NCBI GenBank assembly: GCA_015228975.1
Contig: JADGCN010000001.1
Span: 37,073 to 101,072, forward strand
Reading direction: 5' to 3'
DNA from: Magnetococcales bacterium
Lineage (GTDB): Bacteria; Pseudomonadota; Magnetococcia; Magnetococcales; UBA8363
Length of the DNA stretch: 64,000 nt
Shown here: in pieces, positions 36,971-46,989 of the stretch
How positions within the stretch are numbered: position 1 is the stretch's first letter
Layout of the letters: the number at the start of each line of letters is the position of its first letter
The notes under the pieces: model-generated
The model's database searches: none
Seen by the model: the letters and a program-made list of their open reading frames with translations, nothing else
Told to the model about the DNA's origin: nothing
Position numbers and translations under genes: made by a program

Positions 36971-39900
36971 ATGCAGTCGAAAAAACTGTTCGGTGTTGTT
37001 TCCGCTTTATTTCTTGCTGCATTGGCTTCGGCTTGCGGTGGTGGAGGGGGCGGTGGGAGTGGCGATGGCTCAACGAGCAACAGCAGTGCCGGGGCGACGA
37101 GTGCTGGAACCACGAGCGGCACGACCGCGAACAACACCAACACCGTAACAACGACACCGGGTCTTTCTGGCACAGCCGCCAACGGTTTAGCCTTGCCCAA
37201 CGCCAAAGTAACTTTGCAAACAGCCAGGGGTGACACGAAAGAGGTTGGGACCACCGATGCCAAAGGGCAGTTTTCCGGGGTCACTCTGCCGGACAGCGCC
37301 AACTTTCCCGTCATCTTGAGCGTTACCCTGCCCAACGGCAAAGATGTCCTGCGCTCAATCATTCCCAGCCTGAAAAGCACCACCACGACCACCAACATCA
37401 ATCCCATCACCCAGGCCATCACCTCTCAGGTATTGCCTGCTGGGACCAGTCTTTCCAGCCTTGATGTCAGCGATGGTGCCACTGGTTTTGCCAGCAAAGC
37501 CAAAACGGTAGTGCAGGCTGCCCTTGGCGATGCCGTTGATTACGACACCTTTGCCAGCAAGCCCATGCAGGCTCGGACCGCCGATAATCCCAAAGCGGGG
37601 GGCTTGGCCGACACCTTGATCGATACCATTGCCGGCATGGATGCCACGCGCAAGCCGGAGGATATCCTCGCCAGTGCCGCCGATCCTAAAGATCCGGCGG
37701 TCGCCAAAAGTTTGATGGCCAATCCCGCTTTTCAGGCCCGACTCGCTGGTGAATTGGTTGCCCAGGGACGCCAGGCGGGTGATGTCACCACCATGATCCA
37801 GAGCGAAGCGGCCACAGGTGCCAATACGGCCCAAATCCTGACCAATACGCAAACCTTTGCCACCTCCTTTCAGAGTATGTATTCGACTGCCAGCACGGAG
37901 CTAACCGGCAGCGATGCCCAAAAACAGGCGGCACTTGAGTCCATCGTACAATCGGCGGCAATAACTGTAGCCAAAATTGTTGATAAAAAGGGTGTTACCA
38001 GTGGTGATTCCCTCACCAATGTCGTTACCAACAGCATGTCTCTTGTCCAGGCCCCCCTTGTCGCCATTGCCAAGACCAACCAGGGTGGAGCCAATCTGAG
38101 CCTGATCGTTGAAGCGACCCGTGATCAAATGTCCGATTTGATTACCTCCTCCACTGTGGATCTGACCAAATCGAGTCCTACCGTGGCAACGTTGGGGATG
38201 CAGGTCAAAAATTTTGGTGAGATCGTCTCTTCGGCGGTGGCGGGTTCGCTCAACTCCGGCAAGGATAAGAGCGGCTTGGATGACAAGGCAAAACTACTTG
38301 TCGCTACCAACATGGGCAAGGGCGTTGCCAGTTCCTTGACCACCTTCCTGAGTGATCTGGCGGTGGACAAGTCGGCGATGACCGATGCGCAAAAAGCCAA
38401 TTTGAACAAGGCGCAAAATACCGCCAAGAATGCCGCCACGGCATTGGATTCGGCCTTGGTGGGGATGGCGACGAACCAAACCTCGGGCACCCTGGGTAGC
38501 GAGGTGGTCAATTCCATGGCCCAAGCCTTGGTGACTCAGGCTTCCGAAACGTTAAAAAAATATGATTTGACCTTGGATTCATCGGCCTTCTCGGGAGCTG
38601 CGATCAATGTTTTGACCAATATGGCAACATTGGTGGTCAATAATGCCGCAGCCTTTCACGCCAGTGCCGCGACCTTGGACACCGACAAACAGGCTGCCTT
38701 GACCGGGGCCATGGCGCAGCAATTGTTCAGTGAAGTCAAAAATCTGGATCTGACCGGCGACGCACCACCCGACACGGCGTTGCGTGTGGCCACCAACATG
38801 GCACAGGCGATGGGGCCGGCGTTGGTGGAAAAGGTTGGGCAGGCATCGACCTACCAGGGGAGCAATCTTTTGGTGTTGGCCTCCAGCGTCATTGCCAACG
38901 CCACCACACAACTCAAGCAAACGACCGACTTGACCGGCAGCATCGACACGGTAACTCTGAGTGTGTTGCAACAGAGCGCTTCCCAGTCGGCGGATACGTC
39001 CCGGACCAACATGGAGGCTACGTTCAAAAGGTTTGAAGACCAGGGGGTCGCCCTGGCTGATGTAACCGCGGGTGTGGCGGGAGCGGGACTGGCCGGTAAT
39101 GCCATGGATACCGTTCTGACGCAAATCCAAAGCACCATGGCCACGGGTGGCGATGTCATGAAACTTGCCGCACGGGATATCGCTGAGACGGCTGGGTCCA
39201 TGGCGCAAGCGGTTTTGCAAAAAGGTGGCACCCTGGCTCAGGTGCAAACGGCTGTTGCTTCCCCCCTGGCCGCCATGGGACAAGCGGCTGCCGGACAAGC
39301 GGGACAAAATTCCAGTGATATTCTCAGTGCCATCCTTAACAGCGCCAATACTTTGGAGCAAGCGGTACAGGTTCTGTCCGTCTCACAAAACATGTCGCTG
39401 GATACCATGATCCTGACGGCGGGGAACGTTGCGGCCATTGCTGGGACGGGCTTGGGTGGGGATGCTTCGGATCAATTGTTGAGTACCATCCGTGATAACA
39501 GTGCTTCCGGTGCAGAGTTAAAACTGGATACCCTCGCCGGTCAACTGGCCCAATTTGATCCCACGATTATGGCCAAAGCAACCCAACAACAGGCGGCGAT
39601 CCAGGACCAGGCGAAAGTAATACTGAAGGCAACGGATATCTTGCCGCAGTTCATCCCCTTTGCGAACAATCCTTTGGTTGAGGTGGGCCAGGTGTTTACC
39701 GGGCTTCTGCCCATCAAGGACGACCAAACGGGAAAAAGCCTGACGTTCAAGATTGTCGCCAATGGCAACCTGGGCACCGCAACCATTACCGATCCCAAGA
39801 CAGGCGCCTTTTCCTACCAGCCCAATCCCGATGCAACGGGGATTGACACGTTTTCCTTTGTTATCAATGATGGAATTGGCGAAACCCAACCCATTTCCGT

Positions 39901-42715
39901 GGCCATTACGGTCGTCGACAAGCTGCCCGACTTCGTACCCCCTTCCCTGACCATGGTTGCCCGGATTGGTCAACCGATTACGGGCGTACTGCCCATCGTC
40001 AATGCCCAGCCGGGAGTGGCGTTGACCTTCAAGATCGTCAGCCAGGGAAGCAAAGGAACGGCAACCATCACCGATCCGGCAACGGGTGCCTTCAGCTACC
40101 TGCCCAATCCCGGCTCCACCGGTCTGGATACTTTTTCCTTCAACGTCAGCGATGGCGTGGGTACGACCCCCCCCATGCCGATGACCATCCAGGTGGCGAA
40201 CCCCCTGCCGGAATTCCAACCTCCAGCAAACGATATAATCGCCGAGGTGAGCAAGCCGTTTGTTGGCTTGTTACCCATCAAGGACGTGCCGCCTGGCACA
40301 ACACTGACCTTCAAGATCGTCGCCAATGCTCAAAAAGGGACGGTGACTCTCAACAATGCGACAACCGGAGCTTTCACCTACCAGCCCAATCCCGGCGCGA
40401 TTGGTCCCGATACCTTTTCCTTCACCGTAAACGATGGTGTAGGTGAAACGCCTCCGATTCCTATGACCATTCAGGTTGTCAATCCTCCGCCCACGCCAAT
40501 CTTGGATGCCGTTTGGGATCAGGCGATTTGGGATACGAGTATGTGGGCGTCGGGTTCCTTGGATGTCCAGGCAGGGAAGCCTATTACCGGCTTCCTCCCT
40601 GTTAATAACCCGGATGGTGACCCCCTGACCTATAAAATTGTCACCCAAGGGACCAAAGGGGTGGTAACCATTACCGATCCAATCAAGGGAGCCTTCATCT
40701 ACCAGCCCAATCCCGGTGGTACCGGTCCAGACAGTTTCACTTTTATCGTTAATGATGGTATTGGCGATAGTGCGCCAATCGTGGTGCCCATCAATGTGTT
40801 CAATAAACCACCGGTATTTATTCCCCCAGCCAATCCAATGGCAGTGTCACCTGGGCAAACTTTCAACGGAATCCTTCCCGTCGGTAACGATCAATCGGGA
40901 AAGACCCTGGTCTTCAAGATTGTTGACAACGGCAAAAAAGGAACTGTCACCATTACCAATCCGGCAACGGGGGCTTTTAGCTATCAAGCCAATCCCGGGA
41001 CGAGTGGCCCGGATACCTTCACCATTGCGATCAACGATGGCTATGGGGAGACAATGCCCATATCGGTCACCATGCAGATTACCAACAACCCGCCCAATCC
41101 GGTTAGCGATGCGGTTTGGGATCAGGCAACCTGGGACAGCAGCCTGTGGGCATCGGGTTCTTTGGATGTGAAGGCAGGGCAACCCATTTCCGGCTTCCTC
41201 CCTGTCAACAACCCGGACGGTGACCCTCTGACCTATAAAATTGTCACCCAAGGGACCAAGGGGGTGGTAACCATCACCGATCCAATCAAGGGAGCCTTCA
41301 TCTATCAGCCCAATCCCGGTGGTACCGGCCCGGACAGTTTTTCGTTCGTCGTCAATGATGGCTTCAGCGATAGCACACCCATCATGGTTCCCATCAATGT
41401 GTTCAATAAACCACCGGAATTTGTCCCCCCGGCAAATCCAATGGCCGTATTCCCAAGCAAAACCTTTAACGGATTGCTGCCCATTGGCAATGATCAGTCT
41501 GGAAAAACGCTTTCTTTCTCCATTGTTGACAACGGCAAAAAAGGGACTGTCACCATTACCAATCCGGCAACTGGGGCCTTTAGCTATCAAGCCAATCCCG
41601 GGACGAGTGGTTCGGACACGTTTACTTTCTCCGTCAACGATGGCTACGGTGTAACGCCACCAGCGACAATGACCATGCAGATTGTCAACAACCCACCCAT
41701 GCCAGTTGTCGATGCTGTTTGGGATCAGGCAACCTGGGATGCTGACAAGTGGACATTTGGTTCCCTGAATGTGATTCCAGGGCAGGTACTTTCCGGTTTC
41801 CTGAACGTCAATAATCCCGATGGCGATCCACTTATTTATCAAATAGTCACCCAAGCCACCAAGGGGACGGTGGTCATTACCAATCCGGCTACGGGGGCCT
41901 TTACCTACACCCCCACCGCTGGAGCTTATACCGCAATCCCCGATGCATATGGACCCGATTCTTTTACCTTCAAAGTCAACGATGGAATTGCCGATTCGCC
42001 TCCCGTTACCGTATCGGTCACCATCAACGCCGCACCGATTGTCCAGGCGGGGGCTGATGCCACGGGATTTGCCAAAGGTACCTTTAACCTCGGTGGTAAC
42101 ATCACGGATCAAAATGGCAGCGGGGATATTTTGTCCTACTCGTGGACCCAGGTGAGTGGTCCACCGGTTACCATCAATAACGCCGCAACCATTACGGCTG
42201 CCTTCACGCTCCCAACCGTAACGACAGCGACCGATTTGGTGTTCAAATTGACCGCTACCGACAGAGAGGGGGCTTCGAGCAGCAGTACGACCAAGGTGAC
42301 GGTATACCCCGAGGACATTGATGCCAATCGCAAGATCAGTGTCAGTGATGTTTCCGTGACTGAAGGTGATGCGGGAACCACCAATGCCGTATTCACCATC
42401 ACCCTGGATTATCCAAGTACCCGAACCATCTCGGTGCAATACAATACCGGAGATGATACCGCGACCGTTGGGTCCGACTACACGTTTACCAATGGTACGG
42501 TCACGTTTGCTCCGGGAGAGACCAGCAAAACGGTCTCTGTGCCAATTTTTGGAGATACCCTGGATGAAGGCAATGAAACCTTCAAGCTTTTGTTGCACAC
42601 GGTTTCCGGAGCGGTAATCGTTAAGGACACGGGTGTTGGTACTATCGTAGATGACGACACCGGAAAAGGTGCTGTTTGGGACCATGCGATTTGGGATACG
42701 AATAGTTGGCTGTGA
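36971..42715 (+). CDS. giant lipoprotein adhesin-like protein with Ig/cadherin-like tandem repeats and Calx-beta domain
   Basis: Lipobox LASAC; eight ~95-aa repeats (GTATITDPATGAFSYxPNPG..GxDTFSFxVNDG); VTEGDAGTTNAVFTITLDYPSTRTISVQYNTGDDTA (Calx-beta). Confidence 0.88.
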   Translation: MQSKKLFGVVSALFLAALASACGGGGGGGSGDGSTSNSSAGATSAGTTSGTTANNTNTVTTTPGLSGTAANGLALPNAKVTLQTARGDTKEVGTTDAKGQFSGVTLPDSANFPVILSVTLPNGKDVLRSIIPSLKSTTTTTNINPITQAITSQVLPAGTSLSSLDVSDGATGFASKAKTVVQAALGDAVDYDTFASKPMQARTADNPKAGGLADTLIDTIAGMDATRKPEDILASAADPKDPAVAKSLMANPAFQARLAGELVAQGRQAGDVTTMIQSEAATGANTAQILTNTQTFATSFQSMYSTASTELTGSDAQKQAALESIVQSAAITVAKIVDKKGVTSGDSLTNVVTNSMSLVQAPLVAIAKTNQGGANLSLIVEATRDQMSDLITSSTVDLTKSSPTVATLGMQVKNFGEIVSSAVAGSLNSGKDKSGLDDKAKLLVATNMGKGVASSLTTFLSDLAVDKSAMTDAQKANLNKAQNTAKNAATALDSALVGMATNQTSGTLGSEVVNSMAQALVTQASETLKKYDLTLDSSAFSGAAINVLTNMATLVVNNAAAFHASAATLDTDKQAALTGAMAQQLFSEVKNLDLTGDAPPDTALRVATNMAQAMGPALVEKVGQASTYQGSNLLVLASSVIANATTQLKQTTDLTGSIDTVTLSVLQQSASQSADTSRTNMEATFKRFEDQGVALADVTAGVAGAGLAGNAMDTVLTQIQSTMATGGDVMKLAARDIAETAGSMAQAVLQKGGTLAQVQTAVASPLAAMGQAAAGQAGQNSSDILSAILNSANTLEQAVQVLSVSQNMSLDTMILTAGNVAAIAGTGLGGDASDQLLSTIRDNSASGAELKLDTLAGQLAQFDPTIMAKATQQQAAIQDQAKVILKATDILPQFIPFANNPLVEVGQVFTGLLPIKDDQTGKSLTFKIVANGNLGTATITDPKTGAFSYQPNPDATGIDTFSFVINDGIGETQPISVAITVVDKLPDFVPPSLTMVARIGQPITGVLPIVNAQPGVALTFKIVSQGSKGTATITDPATGAFSYLPNPGSTGLDTFSFNVSDGVGTTPPMPMTIQVANPLPEFQPPANDIIAEVSKPFVGLLPIKDVPPGTTLTFKIVANAQKGTVTLNNATTGAFTYQPNPGAIGPDTFSFTVNDGVGETPPIPMTIQVVNPPPTPILDAVWDQAIWDTSMWASGSLDVQAGKPITGFLPVNNPDGDPLTYKIVTQGTKGVVTITDPIKGAFIYQPNPGGTGPDSFTFIVNDGIGDSAPIVVPINVFNKPPVFIPPANPMAVSPGQTFNGILPVGNDQSGKTLVFKIVDNGKKGTVTITNPATGAFSYQANPGTSGPDTFTIAINDGYGETMPISVTMQITNNPPNPVSDAVWDQATWDSSLWASGSLDVKAGQPISGFLPVNNPDGDPLTYKIVTQGTKGVVTITDPIKGAFIYQPNPGGTGPDSFSFVVNDGFSDSTPIMVPINVFNKPPEFVPPANPMAVFPSKTFNGLLPIGNDQSGKTLSFSIVDNGKKGTVTITNPATGAFSYQANPGTSGSDTFTFSVNDGYGVTPPATMTMQIVNNPPMPVVDAVWDQATWDADKWTFGSLNVIPGQVLSGFLNVNNPDGDPLIYQIVTQATKGTVVITNPATGAFTYTPTAGAYTAIPDAYGPDSFTFKVNDGIADSPPVTVSVTINAAPIVQAGADATGFAKGTFNLGGNITDQNGSGDILSYSWTQVSGPPVTINNAATITAAFTLPTVTTATDLVFKLTATDREGASSSSTTKVTVYPEDIDANRKISVSDVSVTEGDAGTTNAVFTITLDYPSTRTISVQYNTGDDTATVGSDYTFTNGTVTFAPGETSKTVSVPIFGDTLDEGNETFKLLLHTVSGAVIVKDTGVGTIVDDDTGKGAVWDHAIWDTNSWL
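40505..41704 (+). repeat. 600-bp tandem duplication (two-domain unit), third partial unit to about 41905
   Basis: ggcttcctccctgt[t/c]aa[t/c]aacccgga recurs at about 40589 and 41189, near-identical along the unit. Confidence 0.88.
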
Positions 42716-42815
42716 TAGACAAATGGCTGGTTTATGTCGGTGGCATTGGTTAACTTGGCCTATTATGGCCATCGAGGGGAGCTGCGCCGTGAATGTCAGG
42801 GAGCAGGTTTCAGAA

Positions 42816-42995
42816 ATGACAAGGAAATTGCCAGCAGACGTTTCCATTGAAGAAATAGTGAGGCGTTTATACCTGATGCAAAAAGTGGAAAAGGGTTTGG
42901 CCCAGGCAGATAACAGCGAGACAATCTCTCAGGAAGATGCAAAAAAGGAATGGAAAAATGGCTCGGGTAGTTTGGACCAGGCAAAAATTGGATGA
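42816..42995 (+). CDS. antitoxin-like small protein of a ParE/RelE-type pair
   Basis: MTRKLPADVSIEEIVRRLYLMQKVEKGLAQADNSETISQEDAKKEWK resembles small antitoxins; overlaps a toxin-like start. Confidence 0.5.
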   Translation: MTRKLPADVSIEEIVRRLYLMQKVEKGLAQADNSETISQEDAKKEWKNGSGSLDQAKIG

Positions 42996-43065
42996 CTTGG
43001 ATACGATTTGTTTGTTGGCCCTGATCATCGTTTCTGCTAAACCGCAACCAACGCGGGATACGTAG
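42958..43065 (+). pseudogene. truncated ParE/RelE-like toxin remnant
   Basis: MARVVWTRQKLDDLDTIC then divergence and stop after 35 codons, immediately before repeat elements. Confidence 0.5.
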
Positions 43066-43074
43066 TTTTCCCGC

Positions 43075-43203
43075 GTCATTCCCGCCCCCGATTCAAGCAT
43101 TCGAGGTTCCCGCTTTCGCGGGATTGACGAGGCTTAAGCGGGAATCCAGAAAGTCAGGGAAAGTAGGAAGGTTCTCTGGATCCCCGCTTTCGCGGGGATG
43201 ACA
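43075..43203. repeat. REP-type repeat cluster
   Basis: gtcattcccgcccccgattcaagcattcgagg...gcgggaatccagaa followed by ctggatccccgctttcgcggggatgac. Confidence 0.88.
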
Positions 43204-43232
43204 ATAACTGCACATTCCAAGATAGCTGCGGT

Positions 43233-44585
43233 TTAGGTGCCCTCCTGGGTCTGCTGCTCATAGGGGTTTTCCCCCTTGCGGAACAACAGGCGAATCACCA
43301 CACCGGAAAAGCCAAATGCTTCCCGCAATTGATTTTCCAGGTAACGTCGATAGGTTTCGTGGATTTGATCGGGCAAATTGGCAAAAATCACCATGGTCGG
43401 TGGCTGGGAACTGACCTGCGTCATGTAACGCAGTCGGATCAGGCGGTGCATCCGCCGGGGCGGTGGATGCTTTTCCACCACATCCCGGAGCCAACGATTC
43501 AAGACCCCTGTCGAAATGTGCCGTAAGCCCTCCTTGTGGGTCAGGTGGATTTCATCGGTGAGCTTTCCGACCCCCTTCCCGGTAACCGCCGACAAAAAAA
43601 CCAACCGACCATGACTGAAATGGGGGAATGCATCCCGGACCGCTGCGGAAAAATCCCGCTCGGTACGTTTGCCGACCGTCATCTGATCCCACTTGTTCAC
43701 CGCAAAAACCAAACCTTTGCCCGCTTCCATGGCCAGACCGGCCACCCGCAAATCCTGATCGGTTATGCCGCGCAACGCATCCATGACCAAAACGACCACA
43801 TGGGAGCGGTCGATAGCGCGAATGGCCGCCAGGACGGAAAATTTTTCTATGCGCAGGGCAATACGACTCTTGCGCCGAATGCCAGCAGTATCTACTAAAA
43901 CCATTCTGCGTCCACGACCATCGACACAAAGCATGTCGATAGAATCCCGTGTTGTTCCGGGAATTTCCGAGGTTACCAAGCGATCCTCGCCCAACAAACG
44001 ATTGATCAGGGAACTTTTGCCCGCATTGGGACAGCCGACCACCGCCACCCGCACCACGGCATCGTCCCCTGCCCCCGCATCACCCTCATTTTCCGTTGGC
44101 AGGGCCGCAAGCAACGCTGCAACCAACTCCCCGACGCCGGTGCCATGGGCCGCGGAAATGGCAATAACGGGCTCCAGCCCCAACGAATAAAATTCGGCAT
44201 AACCATGTCGTCCCTGATGGCCATCCGATTTATTGACGGCACACAGCACCGGTTTGCCGCTGCGGCGCAACAAATCGGCCAGGAATACATCATCTGCCAA
44301 AGGCCCGACCCGGGCATCCAGAACCAAGACCACCAAATCGGCCTCTTCAACCGCCAATTGCGCCTGGTGCCACACCTGACGTTTGATGGTTTCACCTTGA
44401 TCCGGTTCAAATCCCCCCGTGTCCACAACCCGGAACACCCGCCCGTCCCACGCCGCCTGGGCATAATGACGATCCCGCGTCAAACCCGGGGTATCATCCA
44501 CCAGGGCCAGTCGGGTACGTGTCAACCGGTTGAACAGAGACGATTTGCCAACATTGGGCCGACCCACCAGGGCAACGAGTGCCAT
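43233..44585 (-). CDS. der: ribosome-associated GTPase Der (EngA)
   Basis: Two G domains: MALVALVGRPNVGKSSLFNRL..DTPG and VAVVGCPNAGKSSLINRLLGEDRLVTSEIPGTTRDS; KH-like C-terminus. Confidence 0.97.
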   Translation of the reverse strand: MALVALVGRPNVGKSSLFNRLTRTRLALVDDTPGLTRDRHYAQAAWDGRVFRVVDTGGFEPDQGETIKRQVWHQAQLAVEEADLVVLVLDARVGPLADDVFLADLLRRSGKPVLCAVNKSDGHQGRHGYAEFYSLGLEPVIAISAAHGTGVGELVAALLAALPTENEGDAGAGDDAVVRVAVVGCPNAGKSSLINRLLGEDRLVTSEIPGTTRDSIDMLCVDGRGRRMVLVDTAGIRRKSRIALRIEKFSVLAAIRAIDRSHVVVLVMDALRGITDQDLRVAGLAMEAGKGLVFAVNKWDQMTVGKRTERDFSAAVRDAFPHFSHGRLVFLSAVTGKGVGKLTDEIHLTHKEGLRHISTGVLNRWLRDVVEKHPPPRRMHRLIRLRYMTQVSSQPPTMVIFANLPDQIHETYRRYLENQLREAFGFSGVVIRLLFRKGENPYEQQTQEGT

Positions 44586-44741
44586 GTTCTTGGTGACAGA
44601 CTCGGAATGATGCATGGCCTCAGCCGGTCTCCTCTTTAGCATGCGACACGAGTGCCCGTGAAAAAAAACAAAAGCCTGCAGCGTCGGTTGTCACCAACAC
44701 CGGGCTTTCAGCCAACCTGCTTTTTGATCCATCCAGAACGA

Positions 44742-46007
44742 TCAGGCTCGTTTTTTCTTGCGAAAATAATTCAGGACGGCGTGAACCGTGACAAAACCAC
44801 GCAACACCCCCTGATTGGAAACCACCGGCAGCGCCCGCAGATTGAATTCGGTGAGCAAATCGGCTGCTTGGTTGATGGTACCTCCCAAAGAAACCCGGAT
44901 CAACTGTTGGGTTTGGTTCAATTTGCCCAAGGGCAACGTGCAAATCGCTTTGTCCCGTGGCCCCATGGCCTTGGTGCCAAAAAAGGGACCCATCACCTGA
45001 CGCAGATCGCTCTGACTGATGACCCGTATCAATTTGCCATTGCGATCAACGCCGATATTTCGGTGTCCCTCTTCCCGCATCGCGTTGATGGCACTTATGA
45101 TTTGCTCTTCCTCCTTGAGCGAGAACGGCGGTTCCGTCACCACCACCCGTACACTACCCGGCTCATCGGGTGCCGGCAAGCCATCCGAATTGGAATAAAC
45201 CACGCCTCCGGTGGAGATTTTGGCCAAATCTTCCGGGGTGGCCATACCGGCCCCGACCTCCTCATCTTTGGGCTCCTTGTCCGCGGCAACTTCCGCAGGC
45301 GGTGGCGCAGGAGGTGCGGCGGCAACCTTTGGAGCCGGCGGCGGTTCCGGCGGAGGCGGCGGGGCTGCCGTCGCAGCAGCCTTCGCCGCCGATGCGGCCA
45401 TTTCCTCGGGGGTTCCCGGAATCTCAACCTTCAACAATGCTTCGGCAAAACCACGCGACAGCACCCAGCGGCATATTTCCACTGGAAAGCTCGCCACTTG
45501 AATTTCAGCGCTTGCCACCAGATACGTCACGCCGTCCACCAGGGTGGGCGGCATATTGCCAAATTCGCAATGTGTTGTCCGCTCTAAGAACAGGTGCCCC
45601 CCCTCAGGCATTTTCTTTTCCACCAGATCGTTCATCGCCCCCACGACCTGATTGGAAACCTCGTTGAAACCCTCCTGAAATTCTTCGTTATAATCTCTGG
45701 TCTTGACCTGGGTTTGTATAACGGCCTCGCCCATCATCATCATCAACCCGGTCAGGGCAATGGAGGTCGAGACGTCAAAAATCAGGTGAACATCGCCAGA
45801 ATTCAAACCATCTTCACGCACGTAGGCGACACTACGATCTTTTTCGATCAAGGTTTCCAGATCGTCATACCCATTCATCAACTCCACATCCGTCAAAGAA
45901 CAGGCAACGGGAGCTGCGGTCAGGGTATTGAGGTCATTAGCCAACTTGGCAAAATAGTTGAGAAAGAACGGCCTCGTTTTTTTTACAATTTTATCTGGAG
46001 TTTCCAT
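44742..46007 (-). CDS. CheX/CheC-like domain fused to a CBS-domain pair
   Basis: N-terminal VHLIFDVSTSIALTGLMMMMG..EGFNEVSNQVVGAMND; Pro/Ala linker; C-terminal GHRNIGVDRNGKLIRVISQSDLRQ and LLTEFNLRALPVVSNQGVLRGFVTVHAVL. Confidence 0.72.
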   Translation of the reverse strand: METPDKIVKKTRPFFLNYFAKLANDLNTLTAAPVACSLTDVELMNGYDDLETLIEKDRSVAYVREDGLNSGDVHLIFDVSTSIALTGLMMMMGEAVIQTQVKTRDYNEEFQEGFNEVSNQVVGAMNDLVEKKMPEGGHLFLERTTHCEFGNMPPTLVDGVTYLVASAEIQVASFPVEICRWVLSRGFAEALLKVEIPGTPEEMAASAAKAAATAAPPPPPEPPPAPKVAAAPPAPPPAEVAADKEPKDEEVGAGMATPEDLAKISTGGVVYSNSDGLPAPDEPGSVRVVVTEPPFSLKEEEQIISAINAMREEGHRNIGVDRNGKLIRVISQSDLRQVMGPFFGTKAMGPRDKAICTLPLGKLNQTQQLIRVSLGGTINQAADLLTEFNLRALPVVSNQGVLRGFVTVHAVLNYFRKKKRA

Positions 46008-46465
46008 TCGTTCCGACTCGCGCGTTTCCTGGTGTCACCAAACCTGGCTTTAGCTGCCGATTTTGTATCAAACCGGCGGGACAGGCTAAAGAACGCAAAA
46101 AACAAGCCATTTATTATTTATCGGAAGCGACACAAACACAAATCGAAAAATCCACAGGCCGCAGGCACGCAAACAACGCACCGACCAAATCGAGAGAACT
46201 TCAGAAGAACCCTATCCGTTGACAGGGGGGGGGACAGCGACTCAAGACCAAGGAGCGGTACCGATCAGGCCATACAAGAATATGACGATAACCCCATATT
46301 CCGACGAACACCAACCGGAACAACAGCAAATGACAAATAACTGCCACTCTCCGTCCTACCGGACACGACTCTGTGTACGACACGGGGGCACAGGCGATGC
46401 CAAGAGTACACACGCCGCAACGTCTGTGAAACAATGCTCCCTGGCGCAACGCTGACCGCGACCAT

Positions 46466-46489
46466 GGGTGACCTTAAGCAAGGTCACCC
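46466..46489. other. perfect 9-bp stem hairpin downstream of cheY
   Basis: GGGTGACCT-taagca-AGGTCACCC; no T-run on either side. Confidence 0.6.
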
Positions 46490-46517
46490 GTGCGTCACGA
46501 TATCGGCAGGCAATCCA

Positions 46518-46892
46518 TTATTTCATGAACTGACCCAGAGTCGCCTTGAGGGTATCGGGTGTAAAGGGCTTTTTGATATGGCCATTTGCGCCTGCCTCAA
46601 TGGCGGCTTGAACCTTGGATTCACCACCCTCCGTCGTCACCATGACGATGGGAATGGACTTGGCAGGGCCTGTTGTACCGCGAACCGACTTCACAAAATT
46701 CAAGCCGTCCATCACCGGCATGTTCCAATCCGACAGAATCAACTGAAAATTGCTGTCCGCTGCCAGCACACCCATGGCTTCCTGGCCATCTCCCGCTTCG
46801 ATAATATCGTCAACCTTGAACCCCGCCTGCCGCAGTCCCCGGCTGACAATTTTACGCATGACACTGGAATCATCAACGATAAGCACACGCAT
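46518..46892 (-). CDS. cheY: CheY-like response regulator
   Basis: MRVLIVDDSSVMRKIVSRGLRQAG..LILSDWNMPVMDGLNFVKSVR..MVTTEGG. Confidence 0.93.
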   Translation of the reverse strand: MRVLIVDDSSVMRKIVSRGLRQAGFKVDDIIEAGDGQEAMGVLAADSNFQLILSDWNMPVMDGLNFVKSVRGTTGPAKSIPIVMVTTEGGESKVQAAIEAGANGHIKKPFTPDTLKATLGQFMK

Positions 46893-46989
46893 GGAATTCT
46901 CTCCTTCAAGAAACATAAAAGCCAGGATGGTAACCAATCCATGATAGAAAATCAATCAATTAAAAGTTCACCAAGCCGCTACCATCACC

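Noticed and set aside
40847-42847. 666-aa ORF on the - strand
   Set aside because: Antisense shadow of the Ig-repeat lipoprotein; repeats mirror the sense strand.
46217-46240. Second G9 tract (gacagggggggggacag) as a phase-variable site
   Set aside because: Intergenic, with no supported ORF whose frame or obvious promoter spacing it would alter.
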